Below, piece by piece: positions 26,038-38,600 of a stretch of DNA of 64,000 nt. Origin of the DNA: Diploscapter coronatus (lineage: Eukaryota > Nematoda > Chromadorea > Rhabditida > Rhabditidae). The DNA is taken from contig OZ038422.1 of assembly GCA_964036155.1 (NCBI GenBank), positions 37,161,201 through 37,225,200 of the forward strand. Reading direction: 5' to 3'. Within the stretch, counting starts at the first letter, position 1, and every line of letters begins with the position of its first letter. Both the position numbers and the translations under genes were made by a program. The notes under the pieces are model-generated. The model was not told the origin of the DNA and did not search any database. It saw only the letters and a list, made by a program, of their open reading frames with translations.

Positions 26038-26280
26038 CGTTGACGAGATTCCTTAACACGAAAATTTACGAGAATAAAAAAGAAAAGCGGAAAATGACGA
26101 AAATTCAAATTCAAGCAACCACTTGAAAAACAACGAATTTCCTCTTCGCCACTTGATAAAATCGAACGCATTTACTTTGCCGGTGACTTTCAAATTTGTT
26201 GACTTCAGGATCGAATTTTCGGTTTTTCTGTTGGACTATCGACTTGATTGCGGAATTTCTATGCAGAACTGAGTGCTGCC
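26038..26280. promoter_or_regulatory. ALY/REF-DDB1 divergent promoter
   Basis: 243 bases between the two start codons. It is AT-rich with gaaaatt/aattttc words on both strands and no clear TATA box. Both genes are housekeeping, consistent with one bidirectional promoter. Confidence 0.6.
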
Positions 26281-29200
26281 ATGCCTGAGAGCAGCTATAT
26301 CGTCTCTGCCAAGAAGGCCACTGCCTGCTCCCACGCTGTCGTCGGCAACTTCACTGGTGAGTAAATGGCATCTGATAAGTTACGAAATGGATTTTTTAAA
26401 TGATGGAATCGGACTGATTCTGTACCCCAGTAGTTCCCGGTGATTACTAAATCCCATTGAAAAAACAGGGAAGGGAAATGGCAGTGGGAGAAAATAGTAT
26501 TCGTGGGCGAAAATTTTCACTGGGATTCAGAAACACCATAACTCCGATATTCTTTCGAAAAATTAAGCTTCCGGAATTTCCGTGATCAATATTAATTTTT
26601 ATATCTCCTGTTTCATGGCTTACTATTTCTAAGGAATGATTGCAAATTGATTTGCAGGAGAAAATGAGCTGAATCTGATCCTGGAGAAAGTGAATCGTTT
26701 CGAAGTGCTCACAGTGACCCCCGATGGACTGAAGCCGATCGCCGAGGTGCCTGTCTATGGAAGGATCACTGCATTCAAGATATTCCGACCGAAAGGAGAG
26801 GTACGTGTGCTTTTGAAGAAAACCTGATTTACTTGTCTTGTGAGTTGACCGAATATATATTGCTGCCTTAAAATTGAGAATTCTGTTTCTGAACATTAGT
26901 TCACAAGAAAACGAACTGCATCGGATCGGGAAATATAGACGATTTCCTCATTTAAATGCCCTATTGATAGTTGATAGAATTGTACCTTTTGGCGATATTT
27001 TTCTTGTTGGAGTGTTGTTGAATCATAGATGCACGAAGATAAAAAATATATTCTCTTTCAAACTCTTATGTGAAATTGAACTCAATCTATTGATTTATCA
27101 ATCAATCATCCTTCTGATCCTTTTCATTTGAGACCCGTGACAGCGTGATCATTCTGACAGCCAAATACAACCTGGCAGTTGTGTCGTGGGACCCCAGCCG
27201 GAATACAGTCATCACTCGAGCACACGGCATTGTGCAGGATCGGGTTGGCAGGGAGTGCGATTTGGGCCCTGTCGTCACTGTTCATTCCTCTGGAGTATGA
27301 GTGTGCTTCGTCGATTCATTAAAAATGCCATCAATTCAGCTGATTGCACTGCGTCTGTTCGAAGGCTCGCTGAAAATAGCGGATTGGCGCCAGGAGAAGG
27401 AGCTCAAATGCTACAACGTGCGGTTCGAGGATCTCATGGTCATCGATGTCTGTTTCATGAATTCGGGTATGTTTTTTTTCTTTCCTTCTTTATTCCTTTT
27501 CAATTATTAGGATTATTTGTTAGAACTTTGAGTTTCTGATATTCCACTATTCTGGGGGGATCCTTCACTGATTTTCCTGTTATTTTCATGCTTTTGTCTG
27601 GGAAGATACAAATTTTAGCTCAATTTCTAATGCATAGCTAATAAAGAAATCCGTCTTTTTTACACTATAGCAGAAAAAATATTCTGAAGTTGGATACTTT
27701 AGAACGAGAAGACTTGTACCGTCTAGCCTACATCTCACAAGATGCGAGGGGGCGACATCTGAAATTTGTCGATTTGAACATCAATGAGAAGGAACTGACT
27801 ACCGTCTCCAGACAGGTCTAAATTGAACTATTTGAATTGTACAATCCTGCAAGAATAATGTTTTCAGGACAGCATCGAGAGCGAAGCGATGATGGTGATT
27901 CCCGTGCCTCGTCCGTTCGGAGGAGTGATCGTTCTTGGTCAAGAGACTATTCTCTACAAAGCGTAAGATCCTTTCATGTTTATTGACGCGAGAAATGCGT
28001 ATATCGAAGCTCTCACATTTTAATCGAAATCTCCGAAAAGAAGTTTTCGATTACATAAATTTCGGTTATGAACTTATAACATAATTGCCAAGCAGGAATC
28101 TGGAACCAGCAAATTAGCGAAAATTGTTGATTCTTCACTCGTATTCACAAAGTACATGCGAAAAGCGAGAAGATGTATGAGCTCTAGGTTTCCATTTACT
28201 ATTAGTACTTTTGAAGTTAATAGCCGGAATCTACGTCATCGAGAATCCTCATATTGAGAATTTCGTCAAGATTTGAGAGTTCTGACTGATGCGCGCATTC
28301 CTTGTGAATTAAAATAACGTTTTCGTTTGCAGTGAAGACAAGACTCATTTCTCTGTGCAAATGTCTTCGAATCTGATGCATCAGGCAACGTTCACTTGCT
28401 ATGGAAAAATCGATCAAAACGGACAGAGGTAAAGTAGTTAGCTTGTCTGTTTTTCTTGTTTTTACCCTATCCATCATTCTGAAAAGTTTAAGGATATTCG
28501 AAGCATTTATTCAACTCGGAAAGAATACAAAAATAATCGTAATTTGCAGATTCCTGCTCGGAGACGATCAAGGCAAACTCTACATGATGTTCCTGGAGTT
28601 GAAGGAGAGTTCTGTCACTGCCATTACTGTGAGTTTTTTTCCTCTGCGATTGTTTCATTTGTTGATTATGTTTCAGCTAGAATATCTGGGCGAGACGACT
28701 ATTGCAGAGGCGATTGTCTACCTGGACAATTCCGTGGTTTTTGTGGCCTCTCGATTGGGTGACTCGCAACTCATTCGACTCAACGATGTGCCGAACGCCG
28801 ACAATACTTATGTTAATGTAGGGAAAATCTATTTTGGTCTGCTGCTATTTACTGTTGCCTCTTTCCAGATTCTGGAATCCTTCCCCAGTTTGGCTCCAAT
28901 TCGTGATCTGTGCATCGTTTCCACCGACGGTCAGACTCATCTCATCACGGCAAGTGGCGCATTCAAGGTAAGACAATTTGCATGTGTGTGCAGTCTAAGA
29001 GCGAATTGGCTGACATGAACATTTTTTGGAAAATCGAAATCAGGCTAAGAGTAGACCTCAAAAATGTCGAAATCGTAATTCTCATTCATCTCTAATCCCC
29101 GAATAAGCGCGCTTTGAACCGTTAAGATATTCAGATGAAGCTCAACTATAGCTTGTCGAGTTCAGTTATAGTCTTATTTTGCAAGTGGTGAAAATTGAAC

Positions 29201-32200
29201 TTGAGATATATTAGAGCTATAAAAGCTCAACCCTCAAGCTTTTTTATGAGCAAACTAGTGTGCGAATGTTTGGTTTTTCAGGAAGGCTCTCTGCGGGTGA
29301 TCCGCAATGGAATCGGCATCGAGGAGGCAGCCTCGGTGGATCTGCCCGGTGTGAAGCGACTCTTCTCCCTCCGATACAAGGCCGAATTCGACAACTACAT
29401 CCTCGTGTCTTTGGCCAATGAAACGCATATTCTCGAGCTGAAAGGAGAGGAACTGGAAGACACACAATTGCTCGGCAAATTTGCCCCCTTTAATCTAAAT
29501 GAAATTGATGTTTGCAGATTTGGAAACGAACGAACAGACCTTGTTCGCTGGGTGCATTGGCTCGGGAAACAACATTCTGCAGGCATTCGTTTAATTTTGA
29601 CAAGTTTAATAGCTACCACTCAGATAACTCCCTCAAAAATGCGCCTTGCCGTCGATGAATCGACGTCCTCGACTTGGCAGGCAGACGATGGCGCAACGAT
29701 GAACGTCGTCTCTGTCAACAAGGATTCGGGACAGGTTAATCAGAGATTCATAAATTCACGAAAGATCATATGCTTTCTATCATCATTGTTGATTTTCACA
29801 AATTTATAGTGGCCAGAGTGTGTTCATTTTGCAGGTTTGATTATGTTCACTTCAGATAGTCGTTTCTGCTGGCTGTGATCTGTACTATCTGCGCTGCGAC
29901 AGTGGGCAGTTCGAGTTGATTGGATCCAAGAAAATGGACAACGAAATCGCCTGCATGGATTTGGGGACTAGTAGGGGAATTTTTCATTTTTAGAAAAAAA
30001 AATATATATATATAATTTTTCAGCCGATTCGGGTGAATCGAAGATGGTCGCGGTATGTCTGTGGAGTGAATTGACTGCTCTGCTGCTATCACTGCCTGAT
30101 TTGAAGGAGGTCCGTTTTTTTCTAGAGTTGTACGGAAAGCAAAAAAAACCCTATTAATTTTAGTTAGCTTTTCGATTTGTTTCTTTCACTTGGCAATCCA
30201 GAAATGACCAGACTTTTTGGCAAGGAGATTTAAAGTAACATGGCACAGAGAGATTATTAGATAGGCGGAAAATAAATTTTGCCAAGAAAGAATAAGTCAT
30301 GCTATTCCAAAGTGTTGTTGTCAAAAAGTTTTGGCATTACTGAACTGCATTCTCTGGTTTAATTTTACAAGCTCCTAATTGATTGAATTTGACTTTATTT
30401 TGAGATGACCCGCGAGCGCCTCCCCGGAGAGACGCTGCCCCGCTCGACGATTCTCTGTTCGATGGAATCCGTCCTCTATCTGCTCGTTGCGACTGGTGAC
30501 GGATCGCTCTACTATTATCCGGTCGGAAATGATGGTTAGGAATTATTTGAGGTTTTTCCTCCTTATTTTAAATTTCAGGCCAATTTGGGGAAGTGAAGAA
30601 AGCGTCGCTCGGCACTCAGCCACCTAGTTTGCATCGATTCAGAACGCATGGCTCAATTCATGTCTTCGCTTGCAGTGATAGGTTAGACTTGTTTTTTCGG
30701 GGATAATTGTGCGCTTTCTGGTACCAGCGACAGACAGAATATAGCTAATTTGAACAAAACTATTCTTTATTATCGTCATCTGCTCATTCAAATTTCTGAC
30801 AATAATATGAGTGCTCATGTTTTCCATTTTAAATGTTTATCCTCATCTTTAGGCCTGCAGTGATATTCTCTTCGAACGGCAAACTTGTCTTTTCGAATGT
30901 GAATGTGAAGCTGGTCAACACGATTTGTCTGCTCAACTCGGAAGTCTATCAGTGAGTAGAAAGTTTCTTCTTTCTATTTTCAAATTTCGATTGAATTCAG
31001 CGACTCTCTTGTGATGTCTGATGGAGACACGCTCGTCATTGGAACCATTGATGACATTCAGAAAATGCACATTAGGTGAGCTGATTTTTCAGAAAAAAAT
31101 GAAGAATGGTGAAACAAAATTTTTACAAGTCCAAAATTATTCTATTTACCAAGGCTACTTGCGGTGCGGTGTGCCATTTTTTCTTAAGTTCATCCAATGC
31201 GGTCCGGCATTTTATTGCACTGCAAACAGCGCTCTGCCATTTACACAAAATCCCGCGTCCATTTTGTGAGACATTCAAAACAAGACGATTATTTCCAGAA
31301 CAGTCCCTTTGGGAGAATCAGTGAGCCGAGTTGCGTATCAGAAGAGCACTGGAACTCTGGGAATTCTCGTCAACAGGGAGGAGGTACGAGTTCTTTCTTT
31401 GGATTACTCAATTCTGATTTTGACTTTGCAGAACTCCGAGCGACATTCTGTGTCTCGGGCAGCGAAGGTCATCACATCCAGCAATGCGCCATCTGGTATT
31501 CTTTCTTTTTTCCCACAAATACTTGCCTCCCGAAAATAGGGAGCGAATGAAATACGAGAAATCTCCTTCTGAAAGAAAGTTCATGTGTTAAATGTTGGTG
31601 GACTATGCTGAATTGTGAGCAAAAATGCCTGAAACTTCTTTTCTATCCCTTCAGAAAGTAAATTTCATTTCAGCTTCAGGAGCCCGTAATCAGCCAGAAA
31701 TCACTTCCTTCGCGACGCACTCCTTCGTCATTCTCGACCAGAACACTTTCGAGGCCATGCACTCACACGAATTGTCGCCCTATGAACATGGAACCAGGTA
31801 TTTTCTGTTAATTTTTAACTGCCATATATCGTCGCAAGTAAAACGTTACCACAAGTGTATACTTTGTCATCAAAAATTTCTTCCCTCTCTTTTTCTTTTC
31901 CATGCACTCTGCTTTGGTAACAAAGTACTCACTTCTGGTGCATTATACTAGCAGCAGCTCATACTGTCATAGATTCTCCAATTCATGCTATTTTTCCCAT
32001 CACTTCATCTTTAAATTTGTTTTACAGCATTACGAGATTCCATTTCAATTCATCATTTTCCTCTTCGAAATGATTTCTCATGAGGAATTTTGGCTTTTTA
32101 GTCTGATATCTGCGTGTTTGGGAGAGGAAAAGATCGAATACTACATTGTCGGGACTGCATTCGTCTATCCCGATGAAACTGAAGCTAAATCGGTAGACAA

Positions 32201-35005
32201 ATTATTTTTGAATGAGGAATTTCATTTGAGTTCTTTCAGGGTCGTATTATCGTCTTCAGAGCCTCTGCAGACGACAAATCAAAACTGACACTGGAAAGCG
32301 AGAAGGAGGTCAAAGGCTGTGCATTCTCTCTGGCCATTCTCAGTGGAAAACTCGTCGCTTCCATCAACAGGTTGGAATCTATGGTTGTATTGTTAATCTC
32401 TGAATAACGCTACATCTTTCAGTTTTTGCTAGAATTTTGTCAAAATATCAGACATGATATATTAGCTTGTCGCTTGCATCACGATGAAATGTTTTCACAA
32501 TATGATAAGATGCGAGATTTTTTCACGAAGAACCAATTTGGAATCGAATTTTGCAATGCTCCGATCATCATAAGATTTCTACGTGGTTTAACTTCCAGCT
32601 CAATCCGCCTGTTTGAGTGGAATGCAGAACACGAGCTCAAACTGGAGTGCTCCTACTTCAACAACATTCAGGCACTCTATGTCAAGGTAACCATTATTCT
32701 ATCTTCAATTCTCATTCTCTGCTTCAGGTGATGGGAGAGAACATTCTGGTGGGCGATTTGATGCGTTCCGTCACTCTGCTCAGCTACAAAAGTGTCGAGA
32801 CGACTCTGGAAGAAGTGGCAAAGTAAGCCCATTACTTTTTTGTTTATTTTTCGCTCACAAGGAAAGTGCACAGGTCTTCATGAAATTTATCAAACGAGTT
32901 TTCGATGACAGGGATCACGGTGGTAAAGTTAAAATCCGTCGATAGGGAACCTGAAACGAGCATTCGCAGCCCTTTTTCTCGTATTTTGTGGGATAAATGA
33001 TCAAATTCGCTTGTTAAAATGTATTATGCAATTTTTTACTTCTAAGTCTATTTGACGAATTTTTACTTTACTATCGTGATCGCCGTCATTGAAAACCCCC
33101 GTTTGATAGGTTTCATCAAGATCTGCGAGTTCAGATCTGTACACTTCTCTTATTAATCATGTTTTTTTTCACTCAAAACTATAAAAGCAGGACTCTAAAA
33201 ATTTAGAGATAAAAAGGAAAGGAAACTGCTTTTTTTCTTTTTCGAAGGGAGATAGAACATAGCGTAAAGAAGGAAACGACTAATCGCGTTGTTCTTGGCT
33301 GTTAATGAACATGTGATTGTGTTTTTTTTTTTTTAACTTTTCTTCTTACAGAGACACTCGTTCCATTTGGACTTCGGCAGTGGAATTTTTCGATGCAGAG
33401 CACTTGGTGGCTGCAGAGACGAACTGCAACATAATTGGTTGTGAATTGGACAGGGAGAGAAGGGAGCATGACGAGGCCCGAATGAGACTTCATGTGAGTT
33501 TTTCTTTATTAATTTGCTGACTTGTTACTTGAAAGATCCATATGCTCAAAAGGCGAAAATCTGAGGGTTTAGTTCATAGTTCGCGGGAGTTTTTTTTGGA
33601 AAATAGTATGACCCAAACATAAGAAGTCCGCGAACTGCGCCAACTATCAATCAAACCAAATTCGCAACAAAATGAATTACATCCAGGCTTGAACATACTA
33701 ACTATGCATTGCATTATTTTGAAAAGTCGTAAAATCAACAATAGAGATGTTAAAATCTCTGAATGTCCACGTTTGTCGAACATTTTATTCCATTACTTGA
33801 GCTCTGTAAATAGAAGACAAAAAAGTAGGGTTGAGTTCCGTAAAATCTTCTTGTCGAGGGAAAAGGGAAATTCGATTTTCTCATCAAAGTAGGAATCTTA
33901 ATGAGCCTATTTTTAGTCGGAAGGTCTGTTCTATCTGGGAGAAATGGTGAACGTGTTTCGTCGAGGCGGACTCGCGGCCCCTCTGGCAGACAGTCAGCTG
34001 CCCTTCAACCACCCACTTCTCTACGGCACTTCTGAAGGCAGCATCGGGCTCATCGTCCGACTCCCCGATGAATACGGGCTATTCTTCTCGCAGGTAATAC
34101 GAGCAGAAATAAACTTCCTGCAAGATTATCATTGTTCAGGTGGAAAAGCTGATTTCGAACCGCCAGAAGAACTGCATGCGAGTCGATCACGCGACCTATC
34201 GACAGTTCTCTGTCAACAAACAAGTCGAAGCGGTTAGTTCTTGAATTTCACTTTTTCTATCTATTTATTTATTTATTAAAATTTTGATGTAGCAAAAAAG
34301 AACAATCCCTCAAGTTTTTTTTTTCTATGAGTAAGGCTAATTCGAAGAAAAACTTATTTTATGTGCGGAAATAACAATTTGTAACTCATAAATATAGAAG
34401 ATAATCATGCGGTATTTTTTTATAGGAAGCATGATACCTTATTGTTCCCGAATTCATCATTCTAAACATGACGAATTTTCGAATTACATCATTATTTTCA
34501 GACTCGTGGTTTCATCGATGGAGATGTGGTGGAAAGCATTCTGGACATGCCCAGGAACGAGGCCATCGAGCTTCTATCCAAACTCCACAACGTTCCTGAC
34601 ATTAAAACTCAAGGCAAGGCATATTCTTTTCATATCAATCTCACTGACATATTTTTAATAGCAAGAATTTTTTTGTTTGTCTCCATGTTCTTCACATTAT
34701 TTCTAACTAGGAGATAAAAAACAACATTAAAAAATGAGGTCGAAACGGATGCCTCAGTGGTTAAGAGACAGGGCGGTGAAATTCGAAATGTCGCAATGTG
34801 ACAACACGAGGAAATATTATACCAAGTGAGAGCGTTCCTCTAGCTTCTCCTAGCCCTCATACATACTTTTCCCCCATGTTGCGTCGTTGCGACATTTCCA
34901 AGTAGCCTTCTTTTATCATTCGATTTTATTATTTCAGATGGAAACAAGGAAGAACGTGCGCTGAGTGCTCTGAAGCTGATTGAAGATCTCTCCAGAATTC
35001 ATTAA
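26281..35005 (+). CDS. ddb-1: DDB1, damage-specific DNA-binding protein 1
   Basis: Thirty-one exons in phase encode about 1125 aa; human DDB1 is 1140. Exons: 26281-26356, 26658-26800, 27133-27294, 27340-27466, 27703-27815, 27868-27962, 28333-28428, 28550-28628, 28677-28817, 28869-28967, 29282-29474, 29518-29582, 29624-29734, 29856-29970, 30024-30109, 30405-30534, 30579-30681, 30853-30951, 31001-31075, 31299-31383, 31432-31495, 31674-31797, 32102-32192, 32240-32370, 32599-32686, 32728-32822, 33352-33493, 33917-34093, 34140-34232, 34502-34613, 34938-35005. Three beta-propellers and a helical C-terminal domain are recognisable: [91 protein letters not shown] and the final DLSRIH. DDB1 links CUL4 to DCAF receptors in CRL4 ubiquitin ligases and acts in replication control and UV repair. 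Introns at 29475, 29583 and 34614 need GC donors; exons 3 and 16 follow gag acceptors. Confidence 0.96.
32868..33131. repeat. Palindromic MITE-like element, family 2 (copy 1)
   Basis: Lies in DDB1 intron 26. Arms of about 60 bases: tatcaaacgagttttcgatg, then acagggatcacggtggtaaag, mirrored by ctttactatcgtgatcgccg, then tcattgaaaac and gtttgata. Related to 46764-47106, which shares tttcgatgacgggagtcacg-like and atatgcgagttc-like blocks. It is followed directly by a family 1-related stretch. Confidence 0.78.
33225..33316. repeat. Partial MITE-like element, family 1 relative
   Basis: Shares with 2840-2915 the blocks aaactgctttttt..cttttt-gaaggaga and aatcgcgttgttcttggctg followed by ttaatgaaca. 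Only the right half of the family 1 element is recognisable here, in the same DDB1 intron as a family 2 element. Confidence 0.6.
34741..34905 (+). other. tRNA-Ser-like 5' half plus hairpin in last DDB1 intron
   Basis: GATGCCTCAGTGGTTAAGAG resembles the D-arm/A-box of serine tRNAs (GATGGCCGAGTGGTTAAGG type), followed by a TGAAA at about the anticodon position. No acceptor stem or B-box closes it. It is followed by an inverted pair, aaatgtcgcaatgtgacaac and gttgcgtcgttgcgacattt. It looks like a tRNA-derived fragment or SINE remnant, not a working tRNA gene. Confidence 0.35.
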
Positions 35006-35637
35006 ATTAAGGGTATCACATTTTCAAATTGTCTTATCATCATCACTGATTATCCTTCATTCGTGAAAGAGTTGGTCTTCGCGAAGACATTTCGTCTTTC
35101 TTTTTCTGAATATGACAATGATCCAGCTTTTCACGAATGGAAAGTCATTTTACTTCTTGCAGAACTAAATTATCTCGTACATTTGAACCGTTGAAGAATG
35201 AATTTTACACTATGGCAGGTTAACTTTCGTTCTTGTTACATTTCTTTTTCAACACATTTTGTTAGTTAGGCTGTGTTGTTAGAGCCGGATATCTTATTTC
35301 TTCTCCGAAAACTGAAATGATTAGAATAAATTCGAAATTTGACTAGTTTCTGTTTCTGAATTATGAATGGCACTGCTTGCTCGGCAGCATCGTAGATATC
35401 TTTTCGTTGCGTTTGAATGCTGGATGCAACTTGTGAACAGATCCCGCCCCTTTCATATTCTTTTCTTTTCTCGCTTTTCTGTTTCGTTCTTTCTTTCACT
35501 TGGTCATTATTGCCAGACTCCCTGTTGCTTTGCTTTTGCACTCGTTTCGTATGTTTCTGCCAATTTTTAGGATTTGCTTCAATTTCCAATAATGTTTACC
35601 CATTTCAGGGCAACTCCTTCCTCCGTCCTCTGCCAAA
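35006..35637. other. Spacer between DDB1 and first GABA transaminase
   Basis: 632 bases. AATAAA near 35325 may serve DDB1. CT-rich pyrimidine tracts precede the transaminase start. ORFs at 35266-35589 (-) and 35367-35710 (+) are shadows of low-complexity DNA. Confidence 0.5.
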
Positions 35638-38600
35638 ATGCTCTCCAGAATTGCCTGCAGGCAGTTCTCCTTGTCAGGTTGGTCATTTCTTTTTTTCAAG
35701 AACAAAATGAGTGAATACGGGAGAAGTGCTTGAATTTCTGCCCCAAGCAAAGATGATTATTAGGTCTAGAGTAAGTAGTGAACCTAACCCTGAGAATAGT
35801 CACGCTTCTTGCAATGGAATTTGCTTTTTTTCCTCCGTCTCCGAGTTCAGTCATTCAATCATTTGATATCGATCTTTTCTCCATTCTCTTATTATCTCCA
35901 ACAATTCGCCTGCTTTTCGCTCACATTCCCTGCATTTCAATTCGATTTATCGCTGATTTGTCGTGAGAGCAGACGGGCCGAAGGACGCAAAGAACGAGGA
36001 ATTCGGCACGTATTGATTTCAATTGGAAGGAGCAGAGGGGAGCAAGGAGATGAAGAATGAGGATGGGGATGTCAGGGGACGGATAAAGAGAAAGGGGAGT
36101 GGAAGAAGTTAGGTGGGGTGAGGAGAGATAGGATCAGACTAATTTGACGAAAGACCACTCTCTTGCTGATTTGCCAGTGATAAGAATTGATAACCTTCCT
36201 CTCTTAGTCTCGGTTTTACTATCAATTTGCCTTTTATGGCACAACAAAATTGACCATAAACATTAGCAGAAATATTAAATCGAAGACTGATAAAATGAAT
36301 GCAGAGATTGAAGAGAACAGAACAATCGAGTAAAAATTGAAAATAACAAACTATCGAAACTGTTCCGAGTTTGCTGGCAAATTGATTATCTTCATACTCC
36401 AATTGGGGAAATTTAATTGAAAGCAACAAATTTATTCTGCGAAAAAATCGAGAATAGCCCTTACTAAACTAAGCCTGGGAATTTGCTCTTCCATGAGGGG
36501 CACAGAAATAAACAATCTTGAAGGGAAGAGGAAAATAATGAAAATCGAGAAAAATCAAGAAGAAAGCTTGCAGTTCGGAATGCAGCGATCGCGTCGTCGG
36601 AACCGAGCGGACCGAGCGTGAAGACGCCTCTGCCAGGGCCCAAGTCAAAACAACTCAAAAGCACCATGGAACCCATCCATGTAAATCATATGAAATAATA
36701 GTTCTTGCTGTCAGACTTCTCAAAACTCGACTCGCAGAAAAATAGTGCATCTTTTCGAGAGAAAAAAGAACATGTCTTCTTTTTCTCTCTCTCGAAAAAC
36801 TTATTTCTGCGTATTTTAAGAAGTCTTCTTACTGTAACTTGGAAATCTCGTCACATCTTTACAAAAAATTAATGATGATACTTTCAAATGAATTTTTCTA
36901 TAAAATATGACATTTCTAAATTGAGCAGAATATGCATAGATTTAACTAGTTAGCCATTTTCTGCATATCAAGTTCGTGTGATTTTTTATAAATGATTGGA
37001 ATTGCAGCAAACAGCCTCTGTCCGAGTGTTCGTCGATTTCGAGAAGAGCTTCGGCAACTATATCGTCGATGCTGATGGTGAGGAACTCATGAAATTTTAT
37101 AGCTATCTTTCAAATAAATATCTTTCTCTCCGATGAAGGGTTATTTTCACTGTCTAAAATTTGGTCTTGACGCATAAATGACGAAGAATTTTACGCTCTG
37201 AGACGTAAACATTACTTATTTTAAATTCATATCGAGTGAAATTTATGTATCTGAAAATGTTCATGATGCATTTATTCAAATTTTGAAATAATGGGATAAA
37301 TTTACGATTCCTTTAAAATTAAAATTCATATCTTGCCTCCTAACTAATGCCAAATGACTCCTCTAATTTTAAGGCAATGCTCTACTCGATGTCTACACGC
37401 AAATCTCCTCACTCCCGCTCGGCTACAACCATCCAGACCTTGTGCGCGCAGCTGCTGGGGAGAATTTCATTGTAAATTTAGCTTATTTTTAATATTTTAT
37501 CATTTTAAAACTTTACATCCGTAATTTTATTAGGCAAAAATATCTATAAGATTCGAAATAAATTTAACTTTTTTAAATGCCCAAAATTAATCGATAGAAA
37601 ACGAATGAATTATGAAAGATTATCCAGTTATCAATGTTCATTTGCGCCCATTCAGACATCGCTCGTGTCCCGTCCTGCTCTGGGCTCATTCCCACGCACA
37701 GATTTCCCCCAGACTCTGGCCTCTGCCCTGGACGCTGTCAAGCCAAAGGGAATGGCTGCAGTTCAGACGATGCTCTGTGGGACTTCGGCCAACGAAAATG
37801 CCATCAAAACTGCATTCATTTGGTAAGGAGTAGTCACTTTTCTGTATTTTTTCAAAACTATAATATCAATATGACGGCACGATTTTTTACTAAATCAGTG
37901 TGCTTCTATGGAAAAAAAATGTTCACGATTCTTAGAAATTGTCCCCTCACGTAGAAAAAGTGTGCCACCGTAGTCGTTTCAAAGTTGAATACTTTTTTTT
38001 CTAAGCAATTTCCTTTTGAGGTTCATGGCCCAACGAAGAGGCGGGAAGCCTCCGGATCAGGCGCATCTGGATTCCTGCATGAAGCAGCAACTGCCTGGAA
38101 CGCCTCGTCTATCTGTTATGGGATTTGAAGGTAGGCTTTAGTTGTTCTAGTAAAGGAGAGCTTTGAAAGGAAAAATGTTCAATATTTTTGGTCAGTTTTC
38201 TTATTTTTCTTTTTTTTTATCACAAGAGCTTTTTAAAAAGCTATTTTTCATACACAAATTATTATTGAAATTTCCGCTCACAATCAGAATCGAAATTCAC
38301 AAATGAAATTTAGGTTCATTCCACGGAAGAAGTCTGTGCATGCTATCTGTGACAAGGAGCAAGGCTATTCACAAGGTAATCAACTAATTTCAATGTTTTG
38401 GTGTTTTAATGGAAAAATGACTTCACTTTTCAGGTTGATATTCCTGCATTTGACTGGCCGATTGCCAAATTCCCTCGCTACAAATATCCCCTGGCACAGA
38501 ACAAGGACTACAACGATGCACAGGACAAGGAGTGCCTCAGAGATGTCGAGCAGAAAATCGCCGAGTGGAAGAAGAAGGTTGCAATATTTTGTGTATTTTT

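Noticed and set aside
27295..27339. Read-through of DDB1 exon 3 into exon 4 ([13 protein letters not shown])
   Set aside because: A TGA interrupts the frame, and a 45-base GT-AG intron gives exact agreement with the DDB1 family.
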